Source: Gadus chalcogrammus (Eukaryota; Chordata; Actinopteri; Gadiformes; Gadidae). Taken from it: a stretch of 64,000 nt of DNA. Below are positions 43,087 to 56,325 of this stretch, piece after piece. A program made the position numbers and the translations under genes. The stretch covers positions 2,300,468-2,364,467 of the forward strand of contig NC_079420.1 of the NCBI RefSeq assembly GCF_026213295.1. The letters are read 5' to 3'. Each line of letters starts with the position of its first letter. The stretch's first letter is position 1. The notes under the pieces are model-generated. The model was not told the DNA's origin, searched no databases, and saw nothing but the letters and a program-made list of their open reading frames with translations.

Positions 43087-45864
43087 TCATATGCAGGCTC
43101 TGCTTGAGGAGGCTTTACTGGAGACATCTTCTGCATCTGGGAAAACGCAAAGAGCCAAACATCAAGAGAATCATCATCAGCCATTAGATCACGTTATGCC
43201 TGGAAGAGTTGAATAGTTAAAAGACGCACCTCTTTTCAGCCTCCTCCTGGCAAGTTTGATCTGATCTTGGAGGATCTGGACCCAGTCTCGAGGTCCGGGG
43301 AGCTTCTCTATCCTATATGTTTTGCAGTACTTCTCTGTAAACCCTGCGCACAAATTAGGCAAAATCACCTCAAGTCCCCTGTGCCACCTACTAATTCTAT
43401 TCCAATTCTATTCTGTTGCTCTAACCTTTAATTGCTCCCACAATGTTTTGGTCGAGACCCTTGCGGTTGTCGTTGAGTCCTCTCTTTCTCTTGCCATTAG
43501 GTAAGGAGTTAGCTAAAGTGCTATCATTGAAGAAAGCACACACCTATACAGAGAGGTCGGTTAATACGATTATTAATGTATATTTTCTTTTCCCAAACCG
43601 TAAATAATATGCTTGGCTGTGCGAAGAAAACAAATTGTTCTACTTTGAGCTAATATTAAGTCATTATTAACTTGTTTTGCACAGTTTCCTATTTTAATTT
43701 ATATTTCATATGGTCTAAGCCTGGTGGATGTAACATGGATTTATGAAATAAAGCTCACCAGTTTCCGAAACAGCAGGCTGCCAGAGCGAGTGTAGTTAAG
43801 CAGGATGGAGTCTAGCTGAGCTTTGGGAATAAATACATCATATTCCTCTGCAAGACGCACAGCAGGCTCCAAGGAGAAAACAGACGGATCATAGATCACA
43901 TTAATAGTTCAAGTGACAAAATATCAGAAATACATCCAACCACTGAAATAATAGGATAACGGATAGCTGTTCGATGAATGGACTAAAGAACTATTGAATA
44001 CTTCTAACTCCCTTATCTTCTGAGTGTTTCCTCTGAGACACACAATCTTAAGTCTTGGGTTGACGGGAATGTTACAATACCTCTTTGGGTTGAGGTTCAC
44101 CGGCCTCACTTAAGAGAGGAGTGTGTTGGTCGTTGGCGGCCATTGAAATGTTCTGCACTGCCAGTTTGATCTCCTCTGCGTGACCAGAACTCCCTTTCTT
44201 GAAGCCGTCGCAGTCTCTGGATTGCAGGGATGTGATCGGGGGCATCAGGGACACACAGGAGGGGGATCCAGGAGTGGAAACGGAAGCTCTTCGACCTGAA
44301 ACATTCAGTGGGGTCATTTTGAAGACAGGCCTCCTCTTTCGGGCCCTGTGAAGAGGAGCCGGGCCGGGGACGAGGTACGTGGGTTGTGGTGACGCCGTCT
44401 GGTCCTGCTTCACCAACGATGCTGGAAACACGTGGCATCAGAGGATTGATTCGGGTTATGTTCTGTTTCTAATCATTTCTGCCTGTTTGTTTTTTCAGTG
44501 TGCTTACTGACCTTGCTGAGTCTGCATTAGCCTCCTCATTGACCGTAGTTCCTGCAGAATGGCCTGCAGTGTGCCCTGACAGCTGTGCATGCAGCAGGGG
44601 CCTTCAGGTGAGGAGGGAGGAGCTTTATCTGAAGTGGTACAATAACGTGACAGAATGTGTTACATGGGTGCATTGTTTCTCCATCTAGATCCTTGCAGAT
44701 GTAACCGGTAAAACATATTTTTCTGATTTATAAGCATGAAAGTCTACCATTGGCTTCATCCTTTGGCTGGTTTCTGATCCTGGGTGCTGTGGAGCAGGTG
44801 GTTTCGTGGGTATATCTTTGCCCATTGGCTATGGGGATAGGGCAGGAAGATGAGGGCTCTGGTTCGGCTGCATGGGTCCAGTTATGGTTCTCTGGGAGAT
44901 GGGGCAAGGTGGCAGGCGGTTGTACCCAGCTCGGTCCATAGTCCTGGGGATCCTTTTTCAGGTCATCTCCTTTTGCCCCAGTACGTTGATACACCCTGCC
45001 GGTTTTATCACTCAGAAGTCTCATCATCCCTGTGATTTGTCTCTTGATCTCTGTGCCCGGTTCCTCTTCGTCCTCAGCTGAATGGAGAAGGGGCGAGGGT
45101 AGGAGGATTAAAAATGATATGTATCTGGATATGATTATTTTATTTTATAGCAGCATGGAGTTCATGCCAAGCTTATATACCTTCATCAACAGGAGAATCT
45201 TTAGACTCTTCGTTGGCATCTGTGCAACTGGAATTGACCAAAGGTTGGTCAACATCTAAAGAAAGAGCGTTTAAAAAATGTACAATGGAAAATAGCAGCA
45301 ACGCATGCAAAATAATAATAACTATAGTTATCTTAAACAGCCCATGACGTAATAAATAAGGACATGTGACTTATTCTGGTATGTGTTGTGTTACATCATC
45401 AACCAATAAGGCCTCCCTCTCATTCGATGTAGCTTCTACCACCTGTAGGTGGGGAAGTAGCCTTATCGATGGATGGGCCTAAATAGTTACCACACTGTAG
45501 CCTTGTATGTGATTAGTTCGGGAATACATTATAGACTATAACAGTGTTATAGGCATTCTAAATAGCCCTATTATCCTTCTTTCTTTAATTCTCCCGTATA
45601 TCATATTTACATTGGATTTCACTGAGAGTAATACAAGACTTTTAATTGAAGATTCACATTTTATAATTTATCGCATAGAAACAATGATGCTAGCGAAGTC
45701 GTAGTCGCCTCTTTTGTTTACAGTCGTCCCTGCTTTCATACTTAGCCAGTCACCCAGACAGAGGCGCGCATATTGCACGGTCTCGCAACCAGACGCCTAC
45801 CTTCATCCGTGACCACTTTAAAGCTTTGTGACTTCCTTCTTCGCTTCCTTTCTCCGAACTCCAT
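43087..45864 (-). CDS. bend7: BEN domain-containing protein 7
   Basis: Nine coding exons: complement(join(43087..43136,43230..43343,43426..43543,43759..43866,44081..44421,44512..44628,44748..45077,45181..45255,45801..45864)), 438 residues. The start MEFGERKRRRKSQSFKVV, the conserved KRQITGMMRLLSDKTGRVYQR segment and the coiled-coil-like CQGTLQAILQELRSMRRLMQ match BEND7. The BEN domain (about residues 315-420) reads YDVFIPKAQLDSILLNYTRS, then SLPNGKRKRGLNDNRKGLDQ, then LPGPRDWVQILQDQIKLARR. BEN domains bind DNA or chromatin proteins; BEND7 itself is little studied, probably nuclear. The C-terminus after the domain is short (DAEDVSSKASSSRACI). The sephs1-bend7-prpf18 order is the human 10p13 order, supporting orthology. 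Confidence 0.92.
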
Positions 45865-46919
45865 TTTAGGATTAAAATGTAATCAGCCGTAGGTTCGGGA
45901 ACCGATCTTCATAAAATGCAGTCACTGCATGTGTTACACTCACCCGGTATGCCCTATTAATCACTATTTCCCCCCCATCTGAGGTTCGATTCAGTCAACT
46001 GCAAATGCTCAGTTCTGATCTTTTTATCAATGAAAAATTAAGCTTTTAACTAGTGTCTTACATATTTCCACATCCAGGACCAGTCTGTTCCTCTGTATTT
46101 GATATGCAAATAAATTAATTACTTTGATATTAATAAAATCGTCACATCCCTTCGCGCCACCTTATGGTGTGCTCTCATTTCACCACCACTGGCAAACATG
46201 TGCCCAATCACTGGCAAGCTTGCATTTAATCTGGGCTACAAACCAGATAATTAGTAAATAATTTGAGTTTTTGACCTTAAATCCTATTATTACTAACTAC
46301 CATTAATAGCCCAGTAAATGATCATTATAATGACAACTTAATCAATAAATAAACATTGGCAGCCTTGTTCGTTACATATTTAGGACAATATATTTAGGCC
46401 TACCTACTATAAACTTATTTTTATCCTTGCAATAAAAGTTATGTCAAAAATATTTGTGAGAAAACTCAAACCTTATAAGCTTTGCATTACATTTAGTTAA
46501 CAACCCGTTTCCTTTGTGACCATCCTTTTGACAGCTAGGCTACTTGTCACTATAGCTATTTTTCAATGACCACAAAATAAATGCATTTCAAAATGCCCAT
46601 GCAGCAACAGATCATGACACATTTCGGTGTTTAATCAAAAAATGTTATTCCTGCGAGACATAGAAAATATTTTTTTGAAAATACTGTTAGCAATGCAAGA
46701 ACATTTGTATTATTTTGTTATTGGATGATGACATGATGTATTAAAGAGAAAAAACTATGAGGTGAACCCCATGGATAAAATCCAAAAGACACGTGACCCT
46801 CCCGGACTTTAACTTCCGGGGCACTCTATCGTTCCACACACTGTTGATTGTATTGGACGACAACAGTATTCGTTTTTTTGTGTTTTTGAGATAAAGCGGA
46901 ATGCTTTGAGTCTTTTAAC
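45865..46919. promoter_or_regulatory. Shared bend7/prpf18 promoter region
   Basis: The two start codons point away from each other across 1.05 kb. On the prpf18 side a CACGTG E-box (46790-46795) and an ETS-type ACTTCCGG (46812-46819) lie about 100-130 bases before the ATG, typical of a TATA-less housekeeping promoter. The middle is AT-rich with no exon. Confidence 0.5.
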
Positions 46920-49900
46920 ATGGATCTCCTCAAGGCTGAGATCGAGAGAAAGAGAAAGTTGGTTGTAGACAAGGATCTCGTAAATGTGAGTTGTTTTTTT
47001 GTGTTACTGTTACCCATCGTTAACTACGATGGATAGCTATCTGCTGCTACCCGTACGGTTATGCCATCGGAATAGTCCCCTTTATCAATAAGATTTATAT
47101 ATAAATATATGTATATATGTCACGGTGTGCTAGTCGTTAAGCTAATGCTCGATTACATTACCAAATAAACTTGCTTGCGGTTATTGAAATACGCGCAAAC
47201 GGCAGTTTGTGGTGGCTATTTCTGTAACGTTATAGCTTCGAGCCTGGCCATAACACGGTGGAGCGTCGGGCCCAGGGAATCCATTCTTAGTTTTCGCCAC
47301 TCTTGATTCCTTGTCGATTACTTTCAGCACTTTTTGTAAACACTAAACGAGTGTTTTTGCACTGATGTCATAAAACTAAAAGAAGAATCCGAATGGTAGC
47401 CTTTTTCTCCATTTGCATGTTGATGATTTCCTAGCTATTCTTCGATATATCTATACGGTATCGCATATTTGTTCATGTAATAACAAGTCGTTTTTTTCCC
47501 CAGGATACCAAGAGGTACTTCAAAAGAGGTGATCTTGCCCGTAAGGAAGAGGAAGAATATTACAAAAGATGTGGTTATAAAGTAAGTAAACAACAACCCA
47601 TAGACCAAAGGTTTTAGATATTTGATTCTGTCAGCACAACAGAAATATTTATTTAACGATAATGAATGCTATAACACAATGACAAGTGGAAAATGAGAAC
47701 GAGTATTTGTGAGAAAACAAATACAATCAAAACAAACAGTGGCTATTCACAATTCACATGTGAATAGGGGCCATTCTACATAATATAACTACGGTTTTCC
47801 TAGCCAAGCCTGCAATCTAACCTGTCACTATTGATCCTATCTTTGGGTTTCATTTTGGTGTATTTTCCCCAAGATCAGAAGAAGCGCCAGGGTTGCTGGA
47901 GTGGTAACTTTAAACAAGCGTTTGTTTCTGTGTTTACTGTACCGTTTCTCTCCAACCTCTGTGTGCTGCCTGCGTCTGTAGGCTCAGCAACATCCCACTG
48001 AGAGCCAGGTATGGCATGGTAAAGTCACGTTGGTAGACAGTGCATGAAGCAAGGAGAAGATGGACTCTATTTCCAAATGTCTCCCTTTCCTTGGCACCTT
48101 CTCCATTTACCAGCATTCAGGAATTATTATCCCAAATCATTGGCAAAATCTTAATGCCTTTGGATAGTATTTGGGGACGTTGACGTCTGCTGTGCTTCTT
48201 TATTAGAGATTGGATGATCAGAGATTGAATACAGAACCCCCTTCAGTGTACTACTTTAACTAGCTAGCTGGTTCGGAAGTCATTAATATACATCATTTTC
48301 AGAGGCTATTAAAAGCTCTGTGAAGGCCAATCATGACGCTGTATAAGGTTAAGTTTGAGGCAAGTCTTGTTTATTTTAAAACGTGCTACTTTTCCTTGCC
48401 AAAGAATTGTTCTCACACGTCTACAACTACCTTGTTAAAATGAACGAAGGGAGCAAGGAAAGGAAGCGTGGAGGAGAACTGAACTGGATTTCAGCATGAT
48501 TCACTGAATTGGTTAAAAATCTGCAAATAACAGAAAATGCCCACTTATTGTTTTGCCTATTAGTCAGCAAAAGCAGCCGTTTTTCGTGTCGTGTTTCTTT
48601 TTGTTTATCCACCACTTGTAAAGTGTGGCATATTTTTGCATTTATTTGCAAAAACACGTTGGCAAAATGCTTTAATGTTGCGCTTTAAGCTCAGCAATAA
48701 GGTAGTATTGCATTGCAGTCTTCGATTTTTCTTTATACGTTGTCAATATTAAAATTATGTTAATTTAGATTGGGATTTTCATACCACAATCGGAGACGTG
48801 CATGTGCAAATGAATGCATGTCATGGCATCATCAGAGAACATTTGAAATGAGCATAGTTTGACAGGACAAAAAAAGCATTTTTCATCATAGTTGACATCC
48901 AGACTTTTATTTTTAAATCTCAATCTTTTTGTTGTCCCTTTCTCTGCGCATGAATTCATTTCCACCCCAAGAATTCCACCAGATTAGAGTTCTTCCAACC
49001 AGAAACCAAAATTGCGGATTGAATCCCCCAGTGCAGCAGCTTGAGAGTCCGTGCGTTCATGCGTTTGTTCATGCGTGTGTGTGTGTGTGTGTGTGTGCCT
49101 GTGTTTACGTGTGCGCCCGGGTGTTGGTTTACGATACGGTTGTAAAACTCATTCTTCTACCGTGGGGGTTTTCCTCCAGGTGGCCAAGGTGGAGGAGGCG
49201 CCCACCCCCTCGGCCGTCCCGGTGATGGAACTGGAGCTCACGGAGGAGAAGTTACCGATGTCCCTGTCCCGTCAAGAGGTGAGTCTTGAAACCTGGCCTG
49301 GGCCTAAAAAAAAAATTGTTTGGTTCCGGTTTCCGACCGACCCTGTCAATTTATGTGCGACCCAAATTGTTTTATGAGCTTTAAAAAATAAAATAAAATA
49401 AAAAACGTTGTTTTTTTTGATGCAAACTATAATTACGTTTTGGTACAGCACCTCTTCATTCTGTACAAGGATGAGCGAATTTTCTCGTTTTTAAATGAAA
49501 ACAACCTACCTATCATTCGCTGCCGCTGGAAAAAATAAAATAAAAAAATAAAATAAATTCCCTACCTTGACCTCAACTGACAACCAACAGGAACCAAACT
49601 ATCCCCATGCACCCCACTTCAGAAACATCCATCATCCACCTGGGCCTACCCCTCGCCTGATGTATGTTTCTGCTGTCGCTCGGCTAGGTCATTCGGCGGA
49701 TGAGGGAACGAGGTGAACCAATCCGTCTCTTCGGAGAGTCTGACTATGAAGCCTTCCAGAGACTCCGAAAGATTGAGATCCTGGCCCCAGAAGTCAATAA
49801 GGTAAGGGCCTCAGATAACCCATTGCTAACATGCTAATCGTGACTGGATAAAAATGGATGGCGAATTACCGTTGTTATATCTCATTCAACTCTTCTCTTG

Positions 49901-52135
49901 CGCGCTCTCTCCCGCTCTCTTGTCTCTCTCTCTCGCTCTCTCTTTCCCTCTCTCTAGGGATTGAGGAACGACCTGAAAGCAGCCATGGACAAGATCGATC
50001 AGCAGTACCTGAATGAGATTGTCGGGGGGACAGAAGCGGGAGAAGTCGACACTCAGCATGATCTGAAAGTGCACGAGGAGCACACCACCATAGAAGAACT
50101 AGAGGTTTGTGGAATGGTTCTGTTTCAGTTCCATTAGGCATGTGTAGGTTAATACAGGGTCAATGTGGTAGGGCTGGGTGATTAATCGAATTTTGACCGT
50201 GATTTCGATTTTAGCGACAAACGATCACAACTCTAATATAATAGATTTTTTATTTTATTTTTTTATTATAGTTTTATAGAAAGTACAAAACAGCTGGATA
50301 CATATCTATACATCATTTTAGATTTGAACATTTTCTTTTTGACCATTTTGTGTTGTTTTTTTAAGGCGAAATTTCTTCATTTTCAGTAACAATGTGTTTT
50401 TTGGCAGAGAAATGCTGAATAAATACATCATGTTTTCAAACTCAAAAGTATCGTTTGAATATCGTGATTTCAATATTGACCTAAATAATCGTGATTGTGA
50501 TTTTTTGAGCACTAGTCCAATAACAGTACTAGTCGTGGAAGGATAAAACAAGCCATACATTAAATAGGAATCAGAATAAGATACATGATATAACACTGTA
50601 TAAATATTAAAATGAGGATTTATATGTCAAAGTGACCGTGTATTCAGAAGACTTGCACATAGGTATGTATCATTCCTTGTACATAAGCAGCAGTAATGGT
50701 TCATGGTTCATCAGATTAGTTCAGCGTTGTTTCTAACGCTGAATCTTGTCTCTCTTAGGTTCTTGGTAAAACTCTCGGTACAGGAGATGATAGTGGAGAC
50801 CAAGGTGTCATTGACAAAGTTCTGAAGGTAAGACGACGCTTTGAAATATGACCTCTAGAGGAAGCTGTTGCACAATATATGTTGGTATGATATTTGTGTT
50901 TGTTGTCAAGTCCTAACAATAACCGTAACCTGATTGTGGTAGTTCCTGCTGGGTGTTTGGGCCAAGGACCTGAACAGTAGAGAAGACCACGTGAAGCGCA
51001 GTGTCCAGGGCAAGCTGGCCAGTGCCACCCACTCCCAGACAGAGACCTACCTGAAACCTCTCTTCAGAAAGCTGAGGAAGAAGGTAGCTTTCCTCCGAAT
51101 TGCATTCATATCTGTTTACTTTTTTGATTTATTGTTTTGTTTCTTAAAAGAATTGTATGTTCACTGTCTTGTCTTTCAGAACTTGCCCGCAGACATCAAG
51201 GAATCCATCACAGACATCATCAAATTCATGTTGGAAAGGGAGTATGTCAAGGTAACATGATCCATTTGGAAAACAAAAACAACAGTGTAAGCACTATTTA
51301 CACAGCTTACAAAAGCAAACACAATGTGTGGTTCTTGGGCAATCTACGGGTTGGAATAATGGCTAAATGTTGAGATCACTCAAGTTGTGAGTATTGAGGG
51401 GGATGTGTTGAGCGTCTTCTGGATAGTACACCTTACACACCTTACACGCACGGTCACCTGACGTTGATGGAACATTATCAGGTTTCTACACGGCTGCTCC
51501 AGCCATACTGTTCAAGTGTGGTCTATTATTGTGGCTTTATGGTGCTGAACCATCCCCCAGCAACGCACAATGTTGTCAGCCTCATTGTGCGTTGTGCATT
51601 GTGCAAACAAAACAGTTTTTCCAAGTCCCCGTCCGCTATCTCAACAAAAAATGGTTATTTTTAGAGTTGGGGTGAAATTGCTTTTCCGGACTTTAACTAT
51701 CTACACTTGTACAATCTGATGCTGGGGGTTCTAGACCGTTTTCCTGTTTACACGGTAACTGGCAGTAACAATTTTCGCATGAAACATTTAATATACGCAA
51801 GAGTCCATATTTACATCTTATCCAAAATGTTTCAAACTTTGTGCATTTCGAGATTTGGACCAGTATCAAAACATATCACTGCCATGTTACCCACGTCATC
51901 ACAATTCATTGTAAGTAAGTTGTTTTATGGTATGCTTGGCCTTCAATTGAGAATGCTGTATTTCCCCCCCCCCCCTTCCAGGCCAATGATGCGTACCTGC
52001 AGATGGCGATCGGTAATGCCCCCTGGCCTATTGGTGTGACCATGGTGGGAATCCACGCTCGTACAGGGCGAGAAAAGATCTTCTCCAAACACGTGGCCCA
52101 CGTTCTCAACGACGAGACGCAAAGAAAATACATCC

Positions 52136-52190
<55 letters not shown>

Positions 52191-53691
52191 CTGTGGTCAA
52201 ATCAAGACAACGCAGTGTGCACTGATCGGAGTGATCTGCTATGGAGGGAAGGTGTGCATTGTTGCCGTTTCAGAATGGATGGGCAGCACTCGGCAAATAT
52301 TAGGGCGCACTCGCACTAGGCCATCTGTACCGTGCTCAAGTCCCCCTCCCGCTGTGCGCTGGCCTGTGCTCACACTAGGCGATCTCAACTGGGCCTGAGT
52401 ACGGTTGCCTCTTGTATATACGTCATCACGTCGTTATACGTCACCACCAAGCGTCCGCTGCTTAGTAGAACAACACAGAGAACACAGTTGACACTATACT
52501 GACTTTGTTGCTTATTTGGAGCCGTTCTACTCAGATACAGCCCTCTCTCACTGAGCGTCTTTGCACTGCCAAATAGGCAGTTTTATGCACGCCTTTTTCG
52601 TGGCATGGTCCGCGCGTTTAAACCCCCCGAGGTAAATTGCCTGCTTGAGCTAGAACCCCAATTTACCCTCCCGGACCCTGCACACATTGGCCGTTTATTG
52701 GGTTCAATTCTGTTGTAAATGCGACGGTTCGGGGGGGGGGGGGCTTTGGTGGTGGTGGTGTTGATGAAAGATGGTGCGATCTACGAGAGAGACTCAGAGG
52801 AACTGTCCTTATGAGGTTTTTGTCTGGATAAAAAACAAGTGGTCAGCAAAATAAAGAATATGTTGGCGTTTTTGCACTTGTAGCCTACACGCAGACGTGA
52901 ACTTATTCTTGCATGCGGGTGTCTTCATTCATAAAAAATATTCTAAAGAGGTCTAGACTCCGCCTTCTCCAGTGAACCAAGAAAGCCGGCGCCGTGACGA
53001 ACGGGGGATTGTTGATAAAAAAGTCAACTTCACTATCGCACCAACGTGAACCGCTTGCCGACATGTTTATTGTTTAATGGGAAAGAAGGGTCGCATGGAC
53101 CGGATTTGAACTGTACTCGAGTACGGTTGGGGTGCTCACACAAGCCAAACAACCTCGACTTGAGCACGGTACAGGTGTGAAACGGGCTTGGGCACGGTAC
53201 AGATGGCCTGGTGTGAGTGTGCCCTTAGTATCAAGGAAAAAGAAACATCTAAGCTGTTTGACATTATCCAGCAGACTGCGAGCATGACCTCGATAAAGGA
53301 ATGTGTGGAGTTCCCGGAGTGCAAGTTGAATAACAAACCCACTTCCTGCGTTCCTTTCATATCCTTTCCTGGGATATTTCATTTGTAATGTAAGCCCCTA
53401 GCCGTTGGAATGCCCCGGAATGCTCTCCCAAACTCTTTCGTCGTAACCGTACGAAGGTGTTTCTAGAGCCGTGCTGTCATGCGTTGCCTTCTCGCTCATT
53501 CTTTGTGCATTGCTCACGTTTTCCCTCTTTATGTTTGGTGCATTTAATTGAATGCATCGTCACTTTTCTTGTGCTTTACAACACGTGTTTGAATGCTTCC
53601 TCAGGGACTGAAGAGGTTAATAACCAGCTGCCAGAAGTACTTCACCACAGATCCCTCCAAGTGTGTCGAGTACAACGCTACGAATCCGTAG
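46920..53691 (+). CDS. prpf18: Pre-mRNA-splicing factor 18
   Basis: Eleven exons: join(46920..46985,47504..47581,47982..48008,49180..49278,49688..49801,49958..50104,50759..50827,50943..51083,51180..51251,51982..52137,53605..53691), 351 residues. PRPF18 acts in the second catalytic step of pre-mRNA splicing, stabilising exon-exon alignment in the spliceosome. The N-terminal [15 protein letters not shown], the PRP4-like [20 protein letters not shown] segment (about 85-115), and the Prp18 fold with its most conserved loop [19 protein letters not shown] are intact. Exon 3 is a 27-base microexon (AQQHPTESQ) in a poorly conserved linker; it has good AG and GT signals but is the least certain exon. 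The C-terminus ends YNATNP rather than the mammalian YNAL. Intron 10 holds a DNA transposon and starts with a GT microsatellite. Confidence 0.96.
49318..49599. mobile_element. MITE-like element
   Basis: GTTTGGTTCCGGTT at 49318-49331 and its inverted partner at 49586-49599 (13 of 14 bases) bound about 280 bases containing ATAAA-rich inner inverted stretches. In prpf18 intron 4. Target duplication not resolved. Confidence 0.45.
50169..50515. repeat. AATCG-type dispersed repeat
   Basis: The sequence AGGGCTGGGTGATTAATCGA, then CCGTGATTTCGATTTTAGCG, and a distal AATCGTGATTGTGATTTTTT is a widespread fish interspersed repeat type, probably a non-autonomous transposon. In prpf18 intron 6. Confidence 0.6.
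52138..52185. repeat. (GT)n microsatellite at a splice donor
   Basis: About 24 GT units start directly after prpf18 exon 10, so the first GT is the donor. Confidence 0.96.
52303..53224. mobile_element. Non-autonomous PIF/Harbinger-like transposon
   Basis: A 922-base element in prpf18 intron 10 bounded by terminal inverted repeats: left GGGCGCACTCGCACTAGGCC, right (reverse complement) GGGCACACTCACACCAGGCC, with about 36 of 41 bases matching over the first 41. TTA occurs at 52300-52302 and 53225-53227, a TWA-type 3-base target duplication as for PIF/Harbinger. Subterminal copies of the TIR motifs (GTGCTCACAC, CTGAGTACGG) recur inside. No transposase frame. Confidence 0.75.
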
Positions 53692-53820
53692 CCTCCAACA
53701 CACCGCCGGTCCAACGCCGGAGGAAATGCTTCGACGTCCGTTCTGCATCATAGTCTGAGGATGGCTGAGCCCCGATGTACATAGTCAGAATACCAGCTCA
53801 GTTTGTGAACCCCTCATTAC

Positions 53821-53826
53821 AATAAA
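53821..53826 (+). terminator. Polyadenylation signal of prpf18
   Basis: AATAAA about 130 bases after the stop codon; a second candidate lies near 54165. Confidence 0.65.
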
Positions 53827-53829
53827 GCA

Positions 53830-55130
53830 TCGTAGTCTTCGGCTCCCACGAAGAAGACTAAGTCATGCCTGCCAAATTTTGACAGTAGGTCAAATGTTCA
53901 GCGCGCCCCAGACTACATGCATCTCTTCAGTAAAATGTTTGGGAAATGAAACGGGGAACTTGGAATTCAAATCAATAGGTATCCAAAGGCTTAAGTATCT
54001 AAAGGTTGATTTCAAAAGATGCATTTGCTACAGTCACTGTTTGGGATCATTTTGAATTTTGCTCAAAATAACTACATTTTCTCACTTAGGCCTGTGCTTC
54101 CCTTACCTTTTTGTTTAAATGTTTTTCCACCAATACCAAATTATTTACCTGTTTGTATCTGAATAATAAAGTACTTTTCAAGAAAATCAATTTCCAGAGA
54201 GACTTTTTGATTGTGTTGCACATGCCTGTAAGCTTCTTGGTACAACTCGAGTTTTGTTTAGACCAGTGAGTAAAAGGCCATCCAATTCAAGTCAGACGTG
54301 CGATTAGACTGTTCAAACCATGCACTCAAAAGGTTTTTTTTACGCACTGAAGATGGTGAAATCACGCTGTGACCAGTGGTTGCCATGGTGATTTGTTCTG
54401 ATCCTCGTAGATAATAGTTGGTCCTCGGTCGACTCGCGTCACTAACTGAAGTCGGCTGTGGTACACGCGTCATTTGCCAAGACACCCGGAGACCATGAGG
54501 TGAATAGATGTCGCTGCAATTATAAAAACATCTTTAAAAGCATACGGTTCTTGGAAACTCGCATGGGATCAATTTAAGTGCGTAGTTAACTCAAACAGCA
54601 TGCACACAGTGCTAACAAATAAGCACTTACCTCTTCATCTTGTAATGACGGAAGCATCGCATGTCTCTGTCATTTCGTAATTCAATTCGGTCTCAATGGC
54701 AATTTCTAGTAGCTAAGGCCTTGGTTCGAAATCTACAGTTTGGATTGAAACGTAGCCTACACACGGATAGGGCTATCGACCTCTCTGAATGACAGGTGCT
54801 GAGTGAAAAGAGTGAATTGATATAGGTACAAAAGGGAAATCAGTTGTTACATGTAATACAATTAGGGCTATGCATATTCTAGTTTGGACTTTGTCAAACT
54901 TTGACTTTGTTTTTACAACACGGCAGATTTGTAGCCATATTTCATGGACAGACTATACTTCTGACCTATAAACTGATGAATGGCTTCTGTTATAATTTTG
55001 CTCTGTTCAAGGTTGAGATAGAGATCAAAGAGATACTTTAGATTCATTCTGATTACTGTTCATTTATTTATTTATCATTTGATAATAACCATTGTTTATC
55101 ATTGTTTACCAATACATGTAATGCAATGTT
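53830..55130. other. Intergenic, no recognised gene
   Basis: AT-rich DNA downstream of prpf18; nothing recognisable beyond a possible second polyadenylation signal. Confidence 0.5.
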
Positions 55131-55149
55131 CAAGTACCTCAGTAACATC

Positions 55150-55880
55150 ACATTACATAACATTAACTTTATTTAACTGACGCTTTTATCCAAAGAGACT
55201 TAAAATAAAACCATAATGAAACAACCCAGAAATCCTTAAAACATTGGCTTAAAATACTTAATTAAATAAACAAAATGCTTCAAGTGCTTAATTTGAGAAA
55301 CAAGAGAAACAAGAGACGGATAGTGTTGTACATTTTTTTATTCCTCAGTTTTAGTTCTCAGTCGGCCGCGGAGAGAGGTCCGGTTTCTGCTGTCATGATT
55401 TCATTGGGGAGCTCGTTCCACCATTGTGGATCCAGGACAGCAAACAATCAGGATTTTGTTGAGCCACAGCTGGGTTCCCCTCCTAGTGAGGGAGTAGCAA
55501 GCCTTCTGCTATGCGTTGCTAAGCATAGCAGAGAGGATGGGTTGTAGTATTTGACCATGTCTTTGATGTAGAATGGGCCTTAGCCAATCGCAGCAGGGAA
55601 GGCGGGTACAAGTGATTTGAATCGGGTTCGAGCAGGCACCAGTAGAGTGCAGAGGAGTGCTGTACTGTGGGAGAACTTGGAAAATGTTGTAGAGACGTTG
55701 GCAGCGAAGGAAAGGTGGTCATCCAGTGTCACGCCAAGGATCCCAGTATTTGGAGGGTGGCGAGGAAGATCTGGTGGTTCACTGCATGTGTCCAATGCTG
55801 CCGCAAGGTCCAGCTGAATGACCAACGAGGAGAGTAATGCTCTTCCAGCAGTGTGTAACACAAGTAACACATATTAGTAA
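55150..55880 (-). mobile_element. Decayed LINE with reverse-transcriptase remnant
   Basis: The minus-strand frame at 55580-55870 contains GILGVTLDDHLSF and FSHSTALLCTLLVPARTRFK, which resemble the C-terminal reverse-transcriptase region of fish non-LTR retrotransposons (GVTLDD-type). The plus-strand stretch near 55150-55210 with GACGCTTTTATCCAAAGAGA is another common fish repeat end. The copy is broken and inactive. Confidence 0.6.
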
Positions 55881-56224
55881 CACATGTTATAACCTTTATA
55901 TATGTCCTGCTAATGAAGCCTGTGTAAGAATTGAATTGAGGTTCGTAGATCTCCTGAATACACAGATAGAAGAAATACTGAATAGGCTGACCGCACAATG
56001 ATCTTCATAGTGTTCTCCTCGCGAACCCAAGGCGTTCTCGGCTCTCTTCACGAACATTCACAGGGGCACCTGGTTAAACAGAAGGTCAAAGGGGCAGTGC
56101 AACATACAGGGAGGTACCGCAAATGGCATGAAGCTTGGAGAAAGCTCTCCTTTCTACAGAACAGATCTTCCGTCTGTTCTGCACACACACAGCCATGGCA
56201 ACACACACAGGTCTCGTAGTGGCA

Positions 56225-56230
56225 GTGTGT

Positions 56231-56278
<48 letters not shown>

Positions 56279-56325
56279 TTGTGATTGTGATTGTGTGTGT
56301 GTTTGCATGTGCCTGTGTGTGTTTG
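56225..56325. repeat. (GT)n microsatellite
   Basis: GT run with GATTGT interruptions. Confidence 0.95.
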
